A stretch of DNA of 64,000 nt from Amycolatopsis sp. NBRC 101858. Lineage in GTDB: Bacteria; Actinomycetota; Actinomycetes; Mycobacteriales; Pseudonocardiaceae. The translations under genes were made by a program, and so were the position numbers. The stretch is from NCBI RefSeq assembly GCF_030269325.1, contig NZ_BSTD01000002.1, forward strand, positions 558,001-622,000, written 5' to 3'. Each line of letters opens with the position of its first letter. The stretch's first letter is position 1. Below are positions 15,972 to 27,088 of this stretch, piece after piece. The notes below the pieces were generated by a model that was not told the origin of the DNA, did not search any database, and was given only the letters and a program-made list of their open reading frames with translations.

Positions 15972-16331
15972 ATGACCGACGTCCGCGGCATCGTCGAGCA
16001 GTACATCGCCGTCTGGAACGAGACCGACGGCGACAAGCGCCGGGCCCTCATCGGTGACCTCTTCACCGAGGGCGCCGGCTACACCGATCCGCTCGGCGCC
16101 GTCACCGGGCACGACGGGATCGACCAGTTCGTCGGCGGGGCGCAGCAGCAGTTCGCCGGGCTGACCTTCAGCCTGCCCGCCGAGCCCGACGCGCACCACG
16201 ACCTCGCCCGGTTCCAGTGGTACCTCGGCACGCCCGGGGCCGAGCCGGTCGCCATCGGGTTCGACGTCGTCGAGCTCGAAGGCGGGAAGATCGCCCAGGT
16301 GCACGGCTTCCTGGACAAGATCCCGGGCTGA
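15972..16331 (+). CDS. SnoaL-like/NTF2-fold protein
   Basis: A 119-residue protein of the NTF2-like superfamily: the amino-terminal helix VRGIVEQYIAVWNETDGDKR, the FTEGAGYTDPLGAVTGHDGI loop, and a final sheet ending in GGKIAQVHGFLDKIPG. Such proteins are often small-molecule isomerases, hydrolases or binding proteins. The pocket here contains Tyr/Asp in YTDP and a His in DAHHDLARFQW. An AAAGGA site precedes the ATG at 15972. It is the sole target gene opposite the XRE/MmyB regulator, so it is probably induced by that regulator's ligand. Substrate is unknown. Confidence 0.82.
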   Translation: MTDVRGIVEQYIAVWNETDGDKRRALIGDLFTEGAGYTDPLGAVTGHDGIDQFVGGAQQQFAGLTFSLPAEPDAHHDLARFQWYLGTPGAEPVAIGFDVVELEGGKIAQVHGFLDKIPG

Positions 16332-16338
16332 AACAGGA

Positions 16339-16372
16339 GCGTGCGGGCTCCCGGGCAGGGGAGCCCGCACGC
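16339..16372. terminator. Bidirectional terminator
   Basis: A perfect 14-bp stem, GCGTGCGGGCTCCC at 16339-16352 and its complement at 16359-16372, with a 6-base loop. It lies between the convergent SnoaL-like and epimerase genes. Confidence 0.8.
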
Positions 16373-16383
16373 CCTCCGCACCG

Positions 16384-17538
16384 CTAGCCCTTCAGCGCGC
16401 CCCGCCAGCGCACCGTCGGGCGCAGCTTCTCGGGGTTCACCCGGTGCTTGTTGGCGCCCACGATGTCGAACATCGACTCGATCAGCGTGTCCGAGAGCAG
16501 GTGCGGCTCGAGCCCCAGCCCGACCAGCCCCGTGTGCTGCACGTTGTAGTAGTGCTCCGGCGCCTCGGTGCGCGGGTTCTCCAGCTGCTCGATCTGCACC
16601 GGCCCGGGGAACCGCTCGGCGACGAGGTCGGCGATCGCGGCCACGGACATGCTCTCGGTCATCTGGTTGAAGACGCGGAACTCCCCCGCCTCGGCCGGGT
16701 TCTCCACGGCGAGCCGGATGCATTCGACGGTGTCGCGGATGTCGATCAGGCCACGCGTCTGGGCGCCCTGGCCGTACACGGTCAGCGGCTGGCCCAGCAC
16801 CGCCTGGATGACGAACCGGTTCAGCACCGTGCCGAACACGGCGTCGTAGTCGAAGCGGGTCGCCAGCCGCGGGTCGAGTGCCGTCTGCGGCGTCTGCTGG
16901 CCGTACACGATGCCCTGGTTGAGATCCGTCGCGCGCAGCCCCCACGCGCGGCACGTGAATTCGATGTTGTGCGAATCGTGCACCTTGGTCAGGTGGTAGA
17001 AAGACCCGGGCCGCTTCGGGAACAGCACCCGGTCCTTGCGCCCCTTGTGTTCGAGGTCCAGCCAGCCTTCTTCGATGTCGACGTTAGGCGTGCCGTATTC
17101 GCCCATCGTGCCCAGTTTGACCAGGTGGATCGCCGGGTCGATCTCGGCGATCGCGTACAGGAGATTCAGGTTGCCGATCACGTTGTTGTGCTGGGTGTAC
17201 ACCGCGTGCTCGCGGTCGATCATCGAGTACGGCGCGGACCGCTGCTCGGCGTAGTGGACGATCGCGTCGGGCCGGAAGTCGCGCAGCGCCTCGAACAGGA
17301 ACTCCGCGTCCAGCAGGTCACCCTCGTAGCTGCCGATCGCCGCCCCGGAGACCTCGTGCCACGCGGCGATCCGGTCGGCGAGCGATTCGATCGGGACGAG
17401 GCTTTCGACGCCCAGTTCGGCGTCGTACCCGCGCCGGGCGAAATTGTCGAGAACGGCTACCTCGTGGCCTTTGTCCGATAAGTGCAGCGCGGTCGGCCAG
17501 CCCAGATATCCGTCACCGCCGAGAACCAGCACACGCAT
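16384..17538 (-). CDS. SQD1-like UDP-sulfoquinovose synthase
   Basis: A 384-residue SDR epimerase/dehydratase of the SQD1 type, the enzyme that makes UDP-sulfoquinovose from UDP-glucose and sulfite. The NAD loop is VLVLGGDGYLGWPTALHL. SQD1-diagnostic blocks follow: HYAEQRSAPYSMIDREHAVY, LVKLGTMGEYGTPNVDIEEG, PGSFYHLTKVHDSHN and RATDLNQGIVYG. The catalytic Thr144, Tyr181 and Lys185 align almost number-for-number with Thr145, Tyr182 and Lys186 of plant SQD1. It lies next to GtrA and glycosyltransferase genes, so the product probably enters a surface glycolipid or glycan. A related sugar-nucleotide SDR activity is possible, since actinobacterial members are little studied. Confidence 0.75.
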   Translation of the reverse strand: MRVLVLGGDGYLGWPTALHLSDKGHEVAVLDNFARRGYDAELGVESLVPIESLADRIAAWHEVSGAAIGSYEGDLLDAEFLFEALRDFRPDAIVHYAEQRSAPYSMIDREHAVYTQHNNVIGNLNLLYAIAEIDPAIHLVKLGTMGEYGTPNVDIEEGWLDLEHKGRKDRVLFPKRPGSFYHLTKVHDSHNIEFTCRAWGLRATDLNQGIVYGQQTPQTALDPRLATRFDYDAVFGTVLNRFVIQAVLGQPLTVYGQGAQTRGLIDIRDTVECIRLAVENPAEAGEFRVFNQMTESMSVAAIADLVAERFPGPVQIEQLENPRTEAPEHYYNVQHTGLVGLGLEPHLLSDTLIESMFDIVGANKHRVNPEKLRPTVRWRGALKG

Positions 17539-17676
17539 TGTGCCGCCTTTCCTGCTCGTTTACGCCCCCCGACGTTATCGATCACCTGCTGATGAGGACC
17601 TGGCAATGAGCTGTGAATCTCCTATGCGTAGGGGACCCGGACGGCGGCGCGACGGGCCCGCGGGGAGGATGGGGGC

Positions 17677-18174
17677 ATGACGACCGTAACCAACGGCGTG
17701 CGGCCCCGCACGACGGAGAAGACCCGCCGCCGCGGCTGGGCCCGGCTGGCGCGTGCCGCGGCGACGTCGGTCGCGGCCACGGTCGTCAGCCAGGTGGTGC
17801 TGCTGGCGGTGCTCGCGACCGGCGGCGCCGCCGCGTGGGCGAGCACGCTGGCCTGGGCGGCCGGCGCGGTGCTGAACTTCGTCGTCACCCGCCGCTGGGT
17901 GTGGGGCCGGACCGGGCGCCCGCGCGTGCGTCGCGAACTGCTGCCCTACCTGGTCGTGATCGGCCTCGGCGGCCTCGCGTCCATCGGCCTGACGACGCTG
18001 GCCGGCTCGCTGCTGACGCCGCTGAACCTGCCGCACTTCTGGTGGGTCGTGCTCGTCGACGGCGCATACGTGGCCAGCTACGCGCTGGTGTTCGTCGTCA
18101 AGTTCACCCTGCTCGACCGGCTCGTGTTCGGCCGCGGCGCAGCACGTACCCCCGCCACCACGTCCCCGTCATGA
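17677..18174 (+). CDS. GtrA-family membrane protein
   Basis: A 165-residue protein with four predicted membrane segments and the GtrA pattern VLNFVVTRRWVWG around residues 67-79. GtrA-like proteins are thought to help move polyprenyl-phosphate-linked sugars across the membrane for surface glycosylation. The ATG at 17677 is divergent from the SQD1-like gene, and its 3' end runs 71 bp into the convergent glycosyltransferase gene. It probably works with that enzyme, whose GT2 domain would make the polyprenyl-phosphate sugar. Confidence 0.88.
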   Translation: MTTVTNGVRPRTTEKTRRRGWARLARAAATSVAATVVSQVVLLAVLATGGAAAWASTLAWAAGAVLNFVVTRRWVWGRTGRPRVRRELLPYLVVIGLGGLASIGLTTLAGSLLTPLNLPHFWWVVLVDGAYVASYALVFVVKFTLLDRLVFGRGAARTPATTSPS

Positions 18175-20278
18175 CCCGGGCGTAGTTGGCGCCGTAGACG
18201 AGGCTGCCGCCCTTCTTGCTCTTGCCCGCCTTGCGCAGCCGCATGCTCATCGGCAGCTCGACGACGCGGGCACCGCGCGCGGTCACCCCGAGCATCAGCT
18301 CCGACGACTGGTACTGCGGCTCGTTGAGCGGCACCGCGCACGCCAGGTCCGCCCGCATCGCGCGGAAGCCGAACGACGTGTCGGTGATCCGCCGGGCCGT
18401 CAGCACCGACGCCAGCACGGCGAACACGCGCACGCCCAGCCACCGGACGCGGCTGTCGGCCTCTTCGTGCCCCAGCCGACGCGAGCCGGTGACGAAGTCC
18501 GCGGTGCCGTCGACGACCGGGCCGACCAGGGCTTCGAGCTCGCTGTTGTCGTACTGGCCGTCGGCGTCGGTCGTCACGACGTACTCCGCGCCGGCCTCCG
18601 CCGCGAGGTGGTAGCCCAGGCGCAGCGCCGCCCCCTGGCCGCGATTGCGGGGCGCGACGCAGACGTACGCGCCGTGCTCCTCGGCGATCGTCGCCGTGTC
18701 GTCGGTGCCGCCGTCGACCACGACGAGCACGTCGACCCGCATGCCGAGGCACTCGTCCGGCATCTTCTCCAGGACTTCGCCGATGCCGCCTGCCTCGTTG
18801 TAGGCCGCGATGACGACCGTCAGCGGGGCCAGTTCGAGGTCCGGGCGACGGCCGCGGAAGTCGTCGAGGGCGCCCTGGTCGACGTCGTCGGGGAACGCGG
18901 TGAGGCGTTTCCGGCTGGCCGACGTCAGCGTCGTGAAGCCCAGCGCGCCGGCCAGCGGCAGCAGCACGAGGGCGGGGATCTGGTAGCGCCAGGAGAACTG
19001 GAACACCGCCGAGGCGAAGAGCAGGATCAGCCCGCTCGACGCCGCGAGCAGCGCGCCCGCCCGGGCCCGGTCCAGGGGCTTCCTGCGGCGGAACACCGTG
19101 AGCAGGCCCAGGATCGCGCCGATGCCGAGCACCGCGCCCGGGACGTAGCCACCGCCGAGCTGGTAGTCGCGCAGGATCTTCGCCAGGGGCTGGTCGACAC
19201 TCGCGTTGACGCCGTCGTTCTGCTGCGTGACCAGGTCGATCAGCGACTGGTCGGCCCACTGCGGGTAGGTGAGCTGGAACTGCCACCGGTCCAGCGGCAC
19301 GTCGGTCGGGTCCTGCTCGCGGGTCCAGGCGAAGCTCTTGGCGAAGTCGTCCAGGATGGCTTCCGCGACGTCGCCGGGCTGTTCCTTGAGCACGTCGATC
19401 GCGAACTCGTGCGCCAGCGCGGCCTTGTCCGCGCCCGGCGGCAGCGGGCCCGGCCAGTTCGGGTCGAGGTCGGCGTGGGTGTAGTTGTCCACCAGCCGGG
19501 TCTCGCGCGGCTCGGTCGGGCAGAAGACCTGCAGCGTCGGGTCGAGGTGGAGGTTCGCGCAGTCGGCGACCGCGGCGGTGCGGCCGTAGAGCATGTTCCC
19601 GGACGGCCCGGTCAGCCCCCACTTGCCCGTCTCCGAGTGCACCCGCGCCGAATAGGGCACGAGCACGACGAGCAGGCCCAGCAGGCCGACGCCCGCCCGG
19701 CGCCAGCCCGCCCAATGCCGCCACGCTCCCCCGGCGACGACCAGGCAGACCAGCACCGGCAGGGCCAGGGAGATGCCGATCAGCCGCGTCAGCACGGCGA
19801 ACCCGACCAGCAGGCCGGCGGCACCCGCGCGCTTCCAGCCCGGTTCGCCCCGGCCCACCAGCAGCCAGAGGAGCCCGAGCAGCACCGCCTCGAAGACGAC
19901 CTCCGACATGATGTTCTGCTCGATCTGCAGCTGGTAGGCGTCGAGCAGGACGGGCACGGCGGCGAGCGCGGCGACCCACGGCCGGCCGCCGAGGCGCAGC
20001 ACCAGGGCGTACAGGCCGATCGCGATCAGGATCCCGCCCGCGTGCTGCACCGCCGTGACCCAGGCCAGCCCGCCGACCGCCAGCAGCGGGCGCAGCACGA
20101 GGTCGTAGCCGATCGGGTCGAGCTGGTCGGCGCGCAGCGCGTGCAGGTTGTCGATGTAGCGGAACGAATCGATGTACAGCAGCGCCGGCCGGTAGGCCAG
20201 CCAGGTCAGCACCCGGAGGACGATCGCCGGGACGAGGAGCAGGAGCAGCAGCCAGTGCCGCCGGAAGAACCCACTCAC
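18104..20278 (-). CDS. Fused membrane glycosyltransferase and GT2 polyprenyl-phosphate sugar synthase
   Basis: A 724-residue two-part protein. The GTG at 20278 overlaps the stop of the upstream epimerase gene (GTGA); longer upstream frames antisense to that gene are not credible. Residues ~1-430 are a multi-spanning GT-C-like domain (FFRRHWLLLLLLVPAIVLRV at the start, acidic loop YIDSFRYIDN near residue 40). The carboxy 250 residues are a DPM1-like family 2 domain: TVVIAAYNEAGGIGEVLEKM, VLVVVDGGTDDT, NRGQGAALRLG and the metal site TTDADGQYDN. It probably charges polyprenyl phosphate with a sugar and transfers it outside the membrane. Such fusions are uncommon, as the two parts are usually separate genes. 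Confidence 0.85.
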   Translation of the reverse strand: MSGFFRRHWLLLLLLVPAIVLRVLTWLAYRPALLYIDSFRYIDNLHALRADQLDPIGYDLVLRPLLAVGGLAWVTAVQHAGGILIAIGLYALVLRLGGRPWVAALAAVPVLLDAYQLQIEQNIMSEVVFEAVLLGLLWLLVGRGEPGWKRAGAAGLLVGFAVLTRLIGISLALPVLVCLVVAGGAWRHWAGWRRAGVGLLGLLVVLVPYSARVHSETGKWGLTGPSGNMLYGRTAAVADCANLHLDPTLQVFCPTEPRETRLVDNYTHADLDPNWPGPLPPGADKAALAHEFAIDVLKEQPGDVAEAILDDFAKSFAWTREQDPTDVPLDRWQFQLTYPQWADQSLIDLVTQQNDGVNASVDQPLAKILRDYQLGGGYVPGAVLGIGAILGLLTVFRRRKPLDRARAGALLAASSGLILLFASAVFQFSWRYQIPALVLLPLAGALGFTTLTSASRKRLTAFPDDVDQGALDDFRGRRPDLELAPLTVVIAAYNEAGGIGEVLEKMPDECLGMRVDVLVVVDGGTDDTATIAEEHGAYVCVAPRNRGQGAALRLGYHLAAEAGAEYVVTTDADGQYDNSELEALVGPVVDGTADFVTGSRRLGHEEADSRVRWLGVRVFAVLASVLTARRITDTSFGFRAMRADLACAVPLNEPQYQSSELMLGVTARGARVVELPMSMRLRKAGKSKKGGSLVYGANYARVMTGTWWRGYVLRRGRTRAGRAG

Positions 20279-21222
20279 GGTGTCGCGTTTGGACGGTCGA
20301 GGCCGGAGAAGTACTTCCACGCCGTCGCGAGGCCGTCGGTCAGCGAGACGGACGGCGCGTAGCCGATCGTCTCCGCGCTGGCCGAGACATCGACGACGAC
20401 CGCGGGCATCTCCCCCGCCGGCGCTTCGATGTGCTCGACCGGCAGCTCGGCGCCGGTCACCTCGCGCACGGCCTCGACCATCTCCAGCACGGAGACCGAA
20501 CGCCCGGCGCCGACGATCGCGCGGCCGGTGTGGCCGCTGTCGAGGGCCGAGAGGATCGCGCGGACGACGTCGTCGACGTGCACGAGGTCGCGGCGCTGGC
20601 GGCCGTCGCCGTAGATCTTGACCCCGGTGCCGGTCAGCGCGGCTCGCATCATGCGCGGCACGAAACTGTCCTTGTGGGACATTCCCGGGCCGTAGACGTT
20701 GGTGAACCGCAACGCACACGTCGTCATGCCGTACGCGCCGGCGTAGCCCGAGAGCAGCATTTCGCACGCGGCTTTGGTGGCGCCGTAGGGCGTCAGCGGC
20801 CGCAGCGGCAGGTCGGGCGTGATCGTCGCGGTGCCGACGTTGCCGATCACCGCGTTGGTCGAGGCGAGCAGGAACTTCGGCACCTCGCGGCGGCGCGCGA
20901 GCTCCAGGAGCTCCTGGGTCACCAGGACGTTGTCGGCGAAGGTGTCCTCGGGCAGCTCGACCGACTTCAGCACCGACGTCAGCGCGGCGAGGTGCACGAT
21001 CCCGGCGGTCTCCGGCCTCACGGCTTCTTCGCGGACGGCGGCGTCACGGAGGTCGCCGGTCACCACGCGGACGTCGTCGCCGTCGTCCGGGAACGGGACC
21101 CGGTCCACGACGGTGACCGGGACACCCCGGTCGCGGAGGGCGCGCACGACGGCCCGGCCGATGAAGCCGCTGCCGCCGGTCACGACCACGGACGTCCGAT
21201 CAGGACCGTGCGCACTCGCCAT
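20275..21222 (-). CDS. NAD-dependent sugar epimerase/dehydratase
   Basis: A 315-residue extended SDR of the UDP-glucose 4-epimerase type. The NAD loop VVVTGGSGFIGRAVVRAL is at residues ~12-29. An active-site pair follows, with LLASTNAVIGN and YGATKAACEML (Tyr-x3-Lys), then RFTNVYGPGM and the QRRDLVHVDDVVRAIL block. It overlaps the downstream membrane/GT2 gene by 4 bases, so the two are co-transcribed and it probably supplies the nucleotide sugar used there. The exact sugar is unknown. Confidence 0.88.
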   Translation of the reverse strand: MASAHGPDRTSVVVTGGSGFIGRAVVRALRDRGVPVTVVDRVPFPDDGDDVRVVTGDLRDAAVREEAVRPETAGIVHLAALTSVLKSVELPEDTFADNVLVTQELLELARRREVPKFLLASTNAVIGNVGTATITPDLPLRPLTPYGATKAACEMLLSGYAGAYGMTTCALRFTNVYGPGMSHKDSFVPRMMRAALTGTGVKIYGDGRQRRDLVHVDDVVRAILSALDSGHTGRAIVGAGRSVSVLEMVEAVREVTGAELPVEHIEAPAGEMPAVVVDVSASAETIGYAPSVSLTDGLATAWKYFSGLDRPNATP

Positions 21223-21347
21223 GGCGTCAACCTACCTCCCGTTCCTGTGCGGGCCCGGCCCGGCGTACGCACTAGTGCGTATGGCCGCCGCGGGGTCGTG
21301 GTTGGTGTTCTTGAGGGGTCAGAAAGCACTGGGGAGGAAGGCTCACC

Positions 21348-22016
21348 ATGAAACGACTCTTCACCGTTCCGGCACTGCTGCTGGCCTCGCTCGCCGGGGT
21401 CCTCACCGTGTCGGCCGCGCCGGCCCAGGCGGCCACGACCGACGTCGGGGTCATCCCGGCGAGCCGGTCGTGCCCGGCCGGGACCGAGGCGATCGTCATC
21501 CGGATGGACGACGAGGACTCCGGCAACGCGAACTCGCGCGGCGGGTTCATCGGGGCGGTCAGCAGCACGAGCAACACGGAGATGTTCTTCTGCCGGGTCG
21601 ACGGCGCCGCGTTCCGCGGGGTCACACAGTCCGGTTCGTTCCGGCCGTACGCCGTGCTGAAGCTCGGCGCGAACTGCCCGAACGGCTCGCAGGAGTTCTC
21701 GCGCCGGTTCGACAACGAGGACGACAGCAACAACAACTCGTTCTCGGGCAACATCTTCCCGAACGTGAGCGACAGCAACACGCTGCTGCGGTTCTGCCTG
21801 TTCGCGCCCGGGGTGGCCACGACGACGGCGTTCCCGAACGTCGGCTTCGGCTACCTGGTGTTCTCGGGAGTGGACTCGTCGGGCTTCTTCCACACCGATG
21901 ACGAGGACGACAGCAACAACAACCAGTACAGCGCACCGGCCGGGATCAGCAGCATCGCGCAGTCGATGGTGAGCGCCGGGGCGAACACCACGCTGAACGT
22001 CCGGATCGCCCGGTAA
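21348..22016 (+). CDS. Secreted protein with three Asp/Asn-rich repeats
   Basis: A 222-residue exported protein. A Sec signal peptide (residues 1-~28, ending AAPAQAA) precedes a mature domain with four or more cysteines. Three related acidic motifs recur about 55-65 residues apart: RMDDEDSGNANSRGGF, RFDNEDDSNNNSFSG and HTDDEDDSNNNQYSA. They resemble calcium- or metal-binding loops, but no EF-hand or RTX consensus is matched. The ATG at 21348 follows a GGGAGGAAGG ribosome site. It is monocistronic, ending at a long hairpin. It is not a family I recognise; a role in the cell wall or extracellular matrix is speculative. Confidence 0.8.
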   Translation: MKRLFTVPALLLASLAGVLTVSAAPAQAATTDVGVIPASRSCPAGTEAIVIRMDDEDSGNANSRGGFIGAVSSTSNTEMFFCRVDGAAFRGVTQSGSFRPYAVLKLGANCPNGSQEFSRRFDNEDDSNNNSFSGNIFPNVSDSNTLLRFCLFAPGVATTTAFPNVGFGYLVFSGVDSSGFFHTDDEDDSNNNQYSAPAGISSIAQSMVSAGANTTLNVRIAR

Positions 22017-22028
22017 CGTCCGGTTCGT

Positions 22029-22079
22029 ATCTCCCTCGGCTTCTCCGGGTCTTTCTTGACCGGAGGAGCCGAGGGGGAT
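22029..22079. terminator. Long hairpin terminator
   Basis: A 20-bp stem with only two G:U-type mismatches: left arm 22029-22048, right arm 22060-22079, with an 11-base loop. It follows the secreted-protein stop and ends 5 bases before the GTG of the LuxR gene. It may also affect ribosome loading there. No T tract is present. Confidence 0.75.
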
Positions 22080-22084
22080 CCGGA

Positions 22085-22810
22085 GTGAGCAGTGAACTGA
22101 CCGCGCGGTGCGTGCACCGCGCTCTCGAAGTGGTGCGGGAGCTGAAGGCGGGGCCGGGCGAGGGGCTGGCGGAGCTGGGCCGCCTGGTCGGCTGCGACGT
22201 CGTCTCGTGCACGAGCACCGAGCACACGACCCGCCGGCTGACCGGCACGGTGACCGACCGGCCGGAGCAGAACCTGCTCCGCCATCCGGAGTTCCGGGCG
22301 CACGCGCACCAGCACCCGGGGTTCGCGGCCTACCGCACGGGTGCGCTGCGGCTGGGCGCGGCGGCCGCGTTGAGCGACCTCGCCGACCAGCGGACGCTGC
22401 GCGGGCTGCCGTTGTACACGGATTTCTACCGCCCGCGCGGGACGGTCGACCAGCTGCTGTGCGTGGTCCAGGTCGACGACCGCCACGGCCGCGTGCTGAC
22501 GCTCAGCCGGTCCCGGCCCGGGTTCTCGGCGCGCGACCACGAGCTGGTCGAGCTGCTGGCACCGCACCTGGCCCAGGCGTTCGCCAGGGAAGAGCGGCCG
22601 GCGATCCGGCCGGCCGCGGTGACGGCGCCCGAGCTGACGGCCCGCGAGCAGGAGGTGGCCCATCTGGTGAGCCGGGCGGCAACGGACCGCGCCATCGCCC
22701 GGCGGCTGGGGGTCAGCCCGCGGACGGTGCAGAAGCACCTGCAGCAGATCTACCGCAAGCTCGGGTTGGCGAGCCGGACGGAGCTGATGGTCCACCTCCA
22801 CGACCGCTAG
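22085..22810 (+). CDS. LuxR-type HTH regulator
   Basis: A 241-residue regulator starting at GTG 22085. The carboxy-terminal LuxR/GerE helix-turn-helix (about residues 178-235) reads LTAREQEVAHLVSRAATDRA then IARRLGVSPRTVQKHLQQIY. The first 170 residues resemble a GAF/PAS-like sensing region without a recognisable ligand motif and without a phosphoacceptor receiver domain. The start lies just beyond a hairpin and leaves almost no leader, so translation may be affected by that structure. Targets are unknown. Confidence 0.88.
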   Translation: MSSELTARCVHRALEVVRELKAGPGEGLAELGRLVGCDVVSCTSTEHTTRRLTGTVTDRPEQNLLRHPEFRAHAHQHPGFAAYRTGALRLGAAAALSDLADQRTLRGLPLYTDFYRPRGTVDQLLCVVQVDDRHGRVLTLSRSRPGFSARDHELVELLAPHLAQAFAREERPAIRPAAVTAPELTAREQEVAHLVSRAATDRAIARRLGVSPRTVQKHLQQIYRKLGLASRTELMVHLHDR

Positions 22811-22956
22811 GCGGCTGGGGTGGGCAGACCGTCGATGCGGCGGCCCCGGCTCGACAGGGCGGCGGCCGACGGTCCTGCTAGTCGATGGTGCCCGCACCAC
22901 CGGCGGTCATGCGCCGGACGGCCCGCAGCGGCCGTGGCCTTCCCTCGAACCGCGCC

Positions 22957-25833
<2,877 letters not shown>

Positions 25834-25929
25834 GATGGCCTCCTCCGAACGGCAGCGTCTACCCAACCCGACTGTAAACGCGAAGGTGACCACGGCGGGG
25901 GTCCGGGGGCGGAGCCCGCCGGGCGGGGT

Positions 25930-25950
25930 GTGGGGGTTGCGCACCCCCAC
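25930..25950 (-). terminator. Hairpin in the gcvP leader (expression platform)
   Basis: A perfect 8-bp stem (GTGGGGGT at 25930-25937, complement 25943-25950) is followed on the transcript side by a second GC-rich stem around 25890-25928 (GGGCGGAGCCCGCC). It is placed between the glycine aptamers and gcvP, as expected for a riboswitch-controlled attenuator. Confidence 0.55.
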
Positions 25951-26014
25951 AAAACACCAGGAAGGCAAAGGGCGAGCCTGCGAGCCCTGTGCCGGACCCT
26001 CCCCACTCTGTCCG

Positions 26015-26215
26015 TACCCGCGAGGGGCGCCTGAGAGTTTCGCCCGAGGTTGAGCCGGGCTTGCACCGTCGGCGGGGCCATCAGGCTGTGTCCTGACGAC
26101 CCGCTTTCCAGAGGCGTCTCGTCCGCGCGGTCCAGGGTGCCTGAGAGGTTCCGGGGAGGACTTGCTCCTTCGGCGCCGAGCTCAAGGTGTGGCTCGGACT
26201 CTCCCGCGCGGATTC
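26015..26215 (-). ncRNA. Tandem glycine riboswitch upstream of gcvP
   Basis: Read on the minus strand, two consecutive gcvT-type glycine aptamers are seen. The first has GGGAGAG, GCCGAAGGAGCAA and AACCTCTCAGGCACC. The second has CTCTGGAAAG, GCCGACGGTGCAAGC and AAACTCTCAGGCGCC. These are the conserved binding-core segments of this class. Glycine binding should turn on gcvP expression. About 180 bases separate it from the gcvP start. Confidence 0.93.
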
Positions 26216-26258
26216 GTCGACCGCACGGGGAACCTTACTCGCATGCCCGCGGCGATGA

Positions 26259-26837
26259 TCACCCGGTCTTGCGTGCGTTGCGGCGCTGGGTGAGCTCGTC
26301 CGGCTCGTGCGTCTCGACGATGCCGCCGTCGGCGCGTTCGGCCGGGAACTCGTGGATGGTGCCGCTGATCTCCTGCATGGCGCCGCTGACCGCGATGCCG
26401 AAGACACCCTGGCCGCCCTGGAGCAGGTCGACGATCTCCTCCGGCGAGGTGCACTCGTAGACCGTGGTGCCGTCGGAGAAGAGGGTGACGCGCGCGAGGT
26501 CGCGGACTCCGCGGACGCGCAGGTGGTCGACGGCGACCCGGATGTTCTGGAGGGAGACCCCGGTGTCCAGGAGCCGCTTGACGACCTTGAGGACCAGGAT
26601 GTCCTTGAACGAGTACAGCCGCTGCGAGCCGGAGCCGTGCGCCGTGCGGATGCTGGGTGCGACCAGCTTCGTCCGGGCCCAGTAGTCGAGCTGGCGGTAG
26701 GTGATCCCGGCGATCTGGCACGCGGCCGGGCCGCGGTAGCCCACCAGCTCGTCCGGCAGCGAATCGTCGGGGAACAGTTCACCCTGTTCGCCCGCCGCGA
26801 CCTGAACAGGCTGCTTCTCGGAACCAGCCTCGACCAC
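26259..26837 (-). CDS. MerR-family regulator (Rv1830-like)
   Basis: A 192-residue MerR-type protein starting at GTG 26837 behind GGGGAGG. The DNA-binding domain begins late (residues ~38-105): GPAACQIAGITYRQLDYWAR, SIRTAHGSGSQRLYSFKDIL, then LLDTGVSLQNIRVAVDHL. The carboxy part (CTSPEEIVDLLQGGQGVFGI) is characteristic of the Rv1830 family and carries no metal-binding cysteines. Its place between gcvP and the nuclease gene matches M. tuberculosis gene order. Rv1830-type proteins are proposed regulators of growth and cell-division genes. The target here is not known. Confidence 0.88.
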   Translation of the reverse strand: MVEAGSEKQPVQVAAGEQGELFPDDSLPDELVGYRGPAACQIAGITYRQLDYWARTKLVAPSIRTAHGSGSQRLYSFKDILVLKVVKRLLDTGVSLQNIRVAVDHLRVRGVRDLARVTLFSDGTTVYECTSPEEIVDLLQGGQGVFGIAVSGAMQEISGTIHEFPAERADGGIVETHEPDELTQRRNARKTG

Positions 26838-27088
26838 GCATGCCTCCCCTCGCCCGACCTGACGGCCGGCGAATGACAGCCGGACGGTCCCAGGAGCGGG
26901 ACCCGCCGGAGATCAATCACCACGATCCGGCCCCAGACCGTGAATCACATCGTGGCGATTTACCTCCTTCGACGGTAAGCGCCCGGGGAACACCGGTCAA
27001 CGCGACGCGCGGCAAGCCTCAACGGTCGGATGAGCCTTTGAGCCGTTCGCCGTACCCCGGACGCGGTGATTCAAACCTCTTGACGTGA

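Noticed and set aside
18104..20767. An 887-codon start for the membrane/GT2 protein
   Set aside because: The upstream 163 codons overlap the epimerase gene on the same strand in a different frame and are Arg-rich; a GTGA overlap at 20278 fits the operon.
26920..26955. CCACGAT/ATCGTGG inverted repeat between the MerR and TetR genes
   Set aside because: A 7-bp repeat with a 22-base spacer is too short and widely spaced to stand out from chance.
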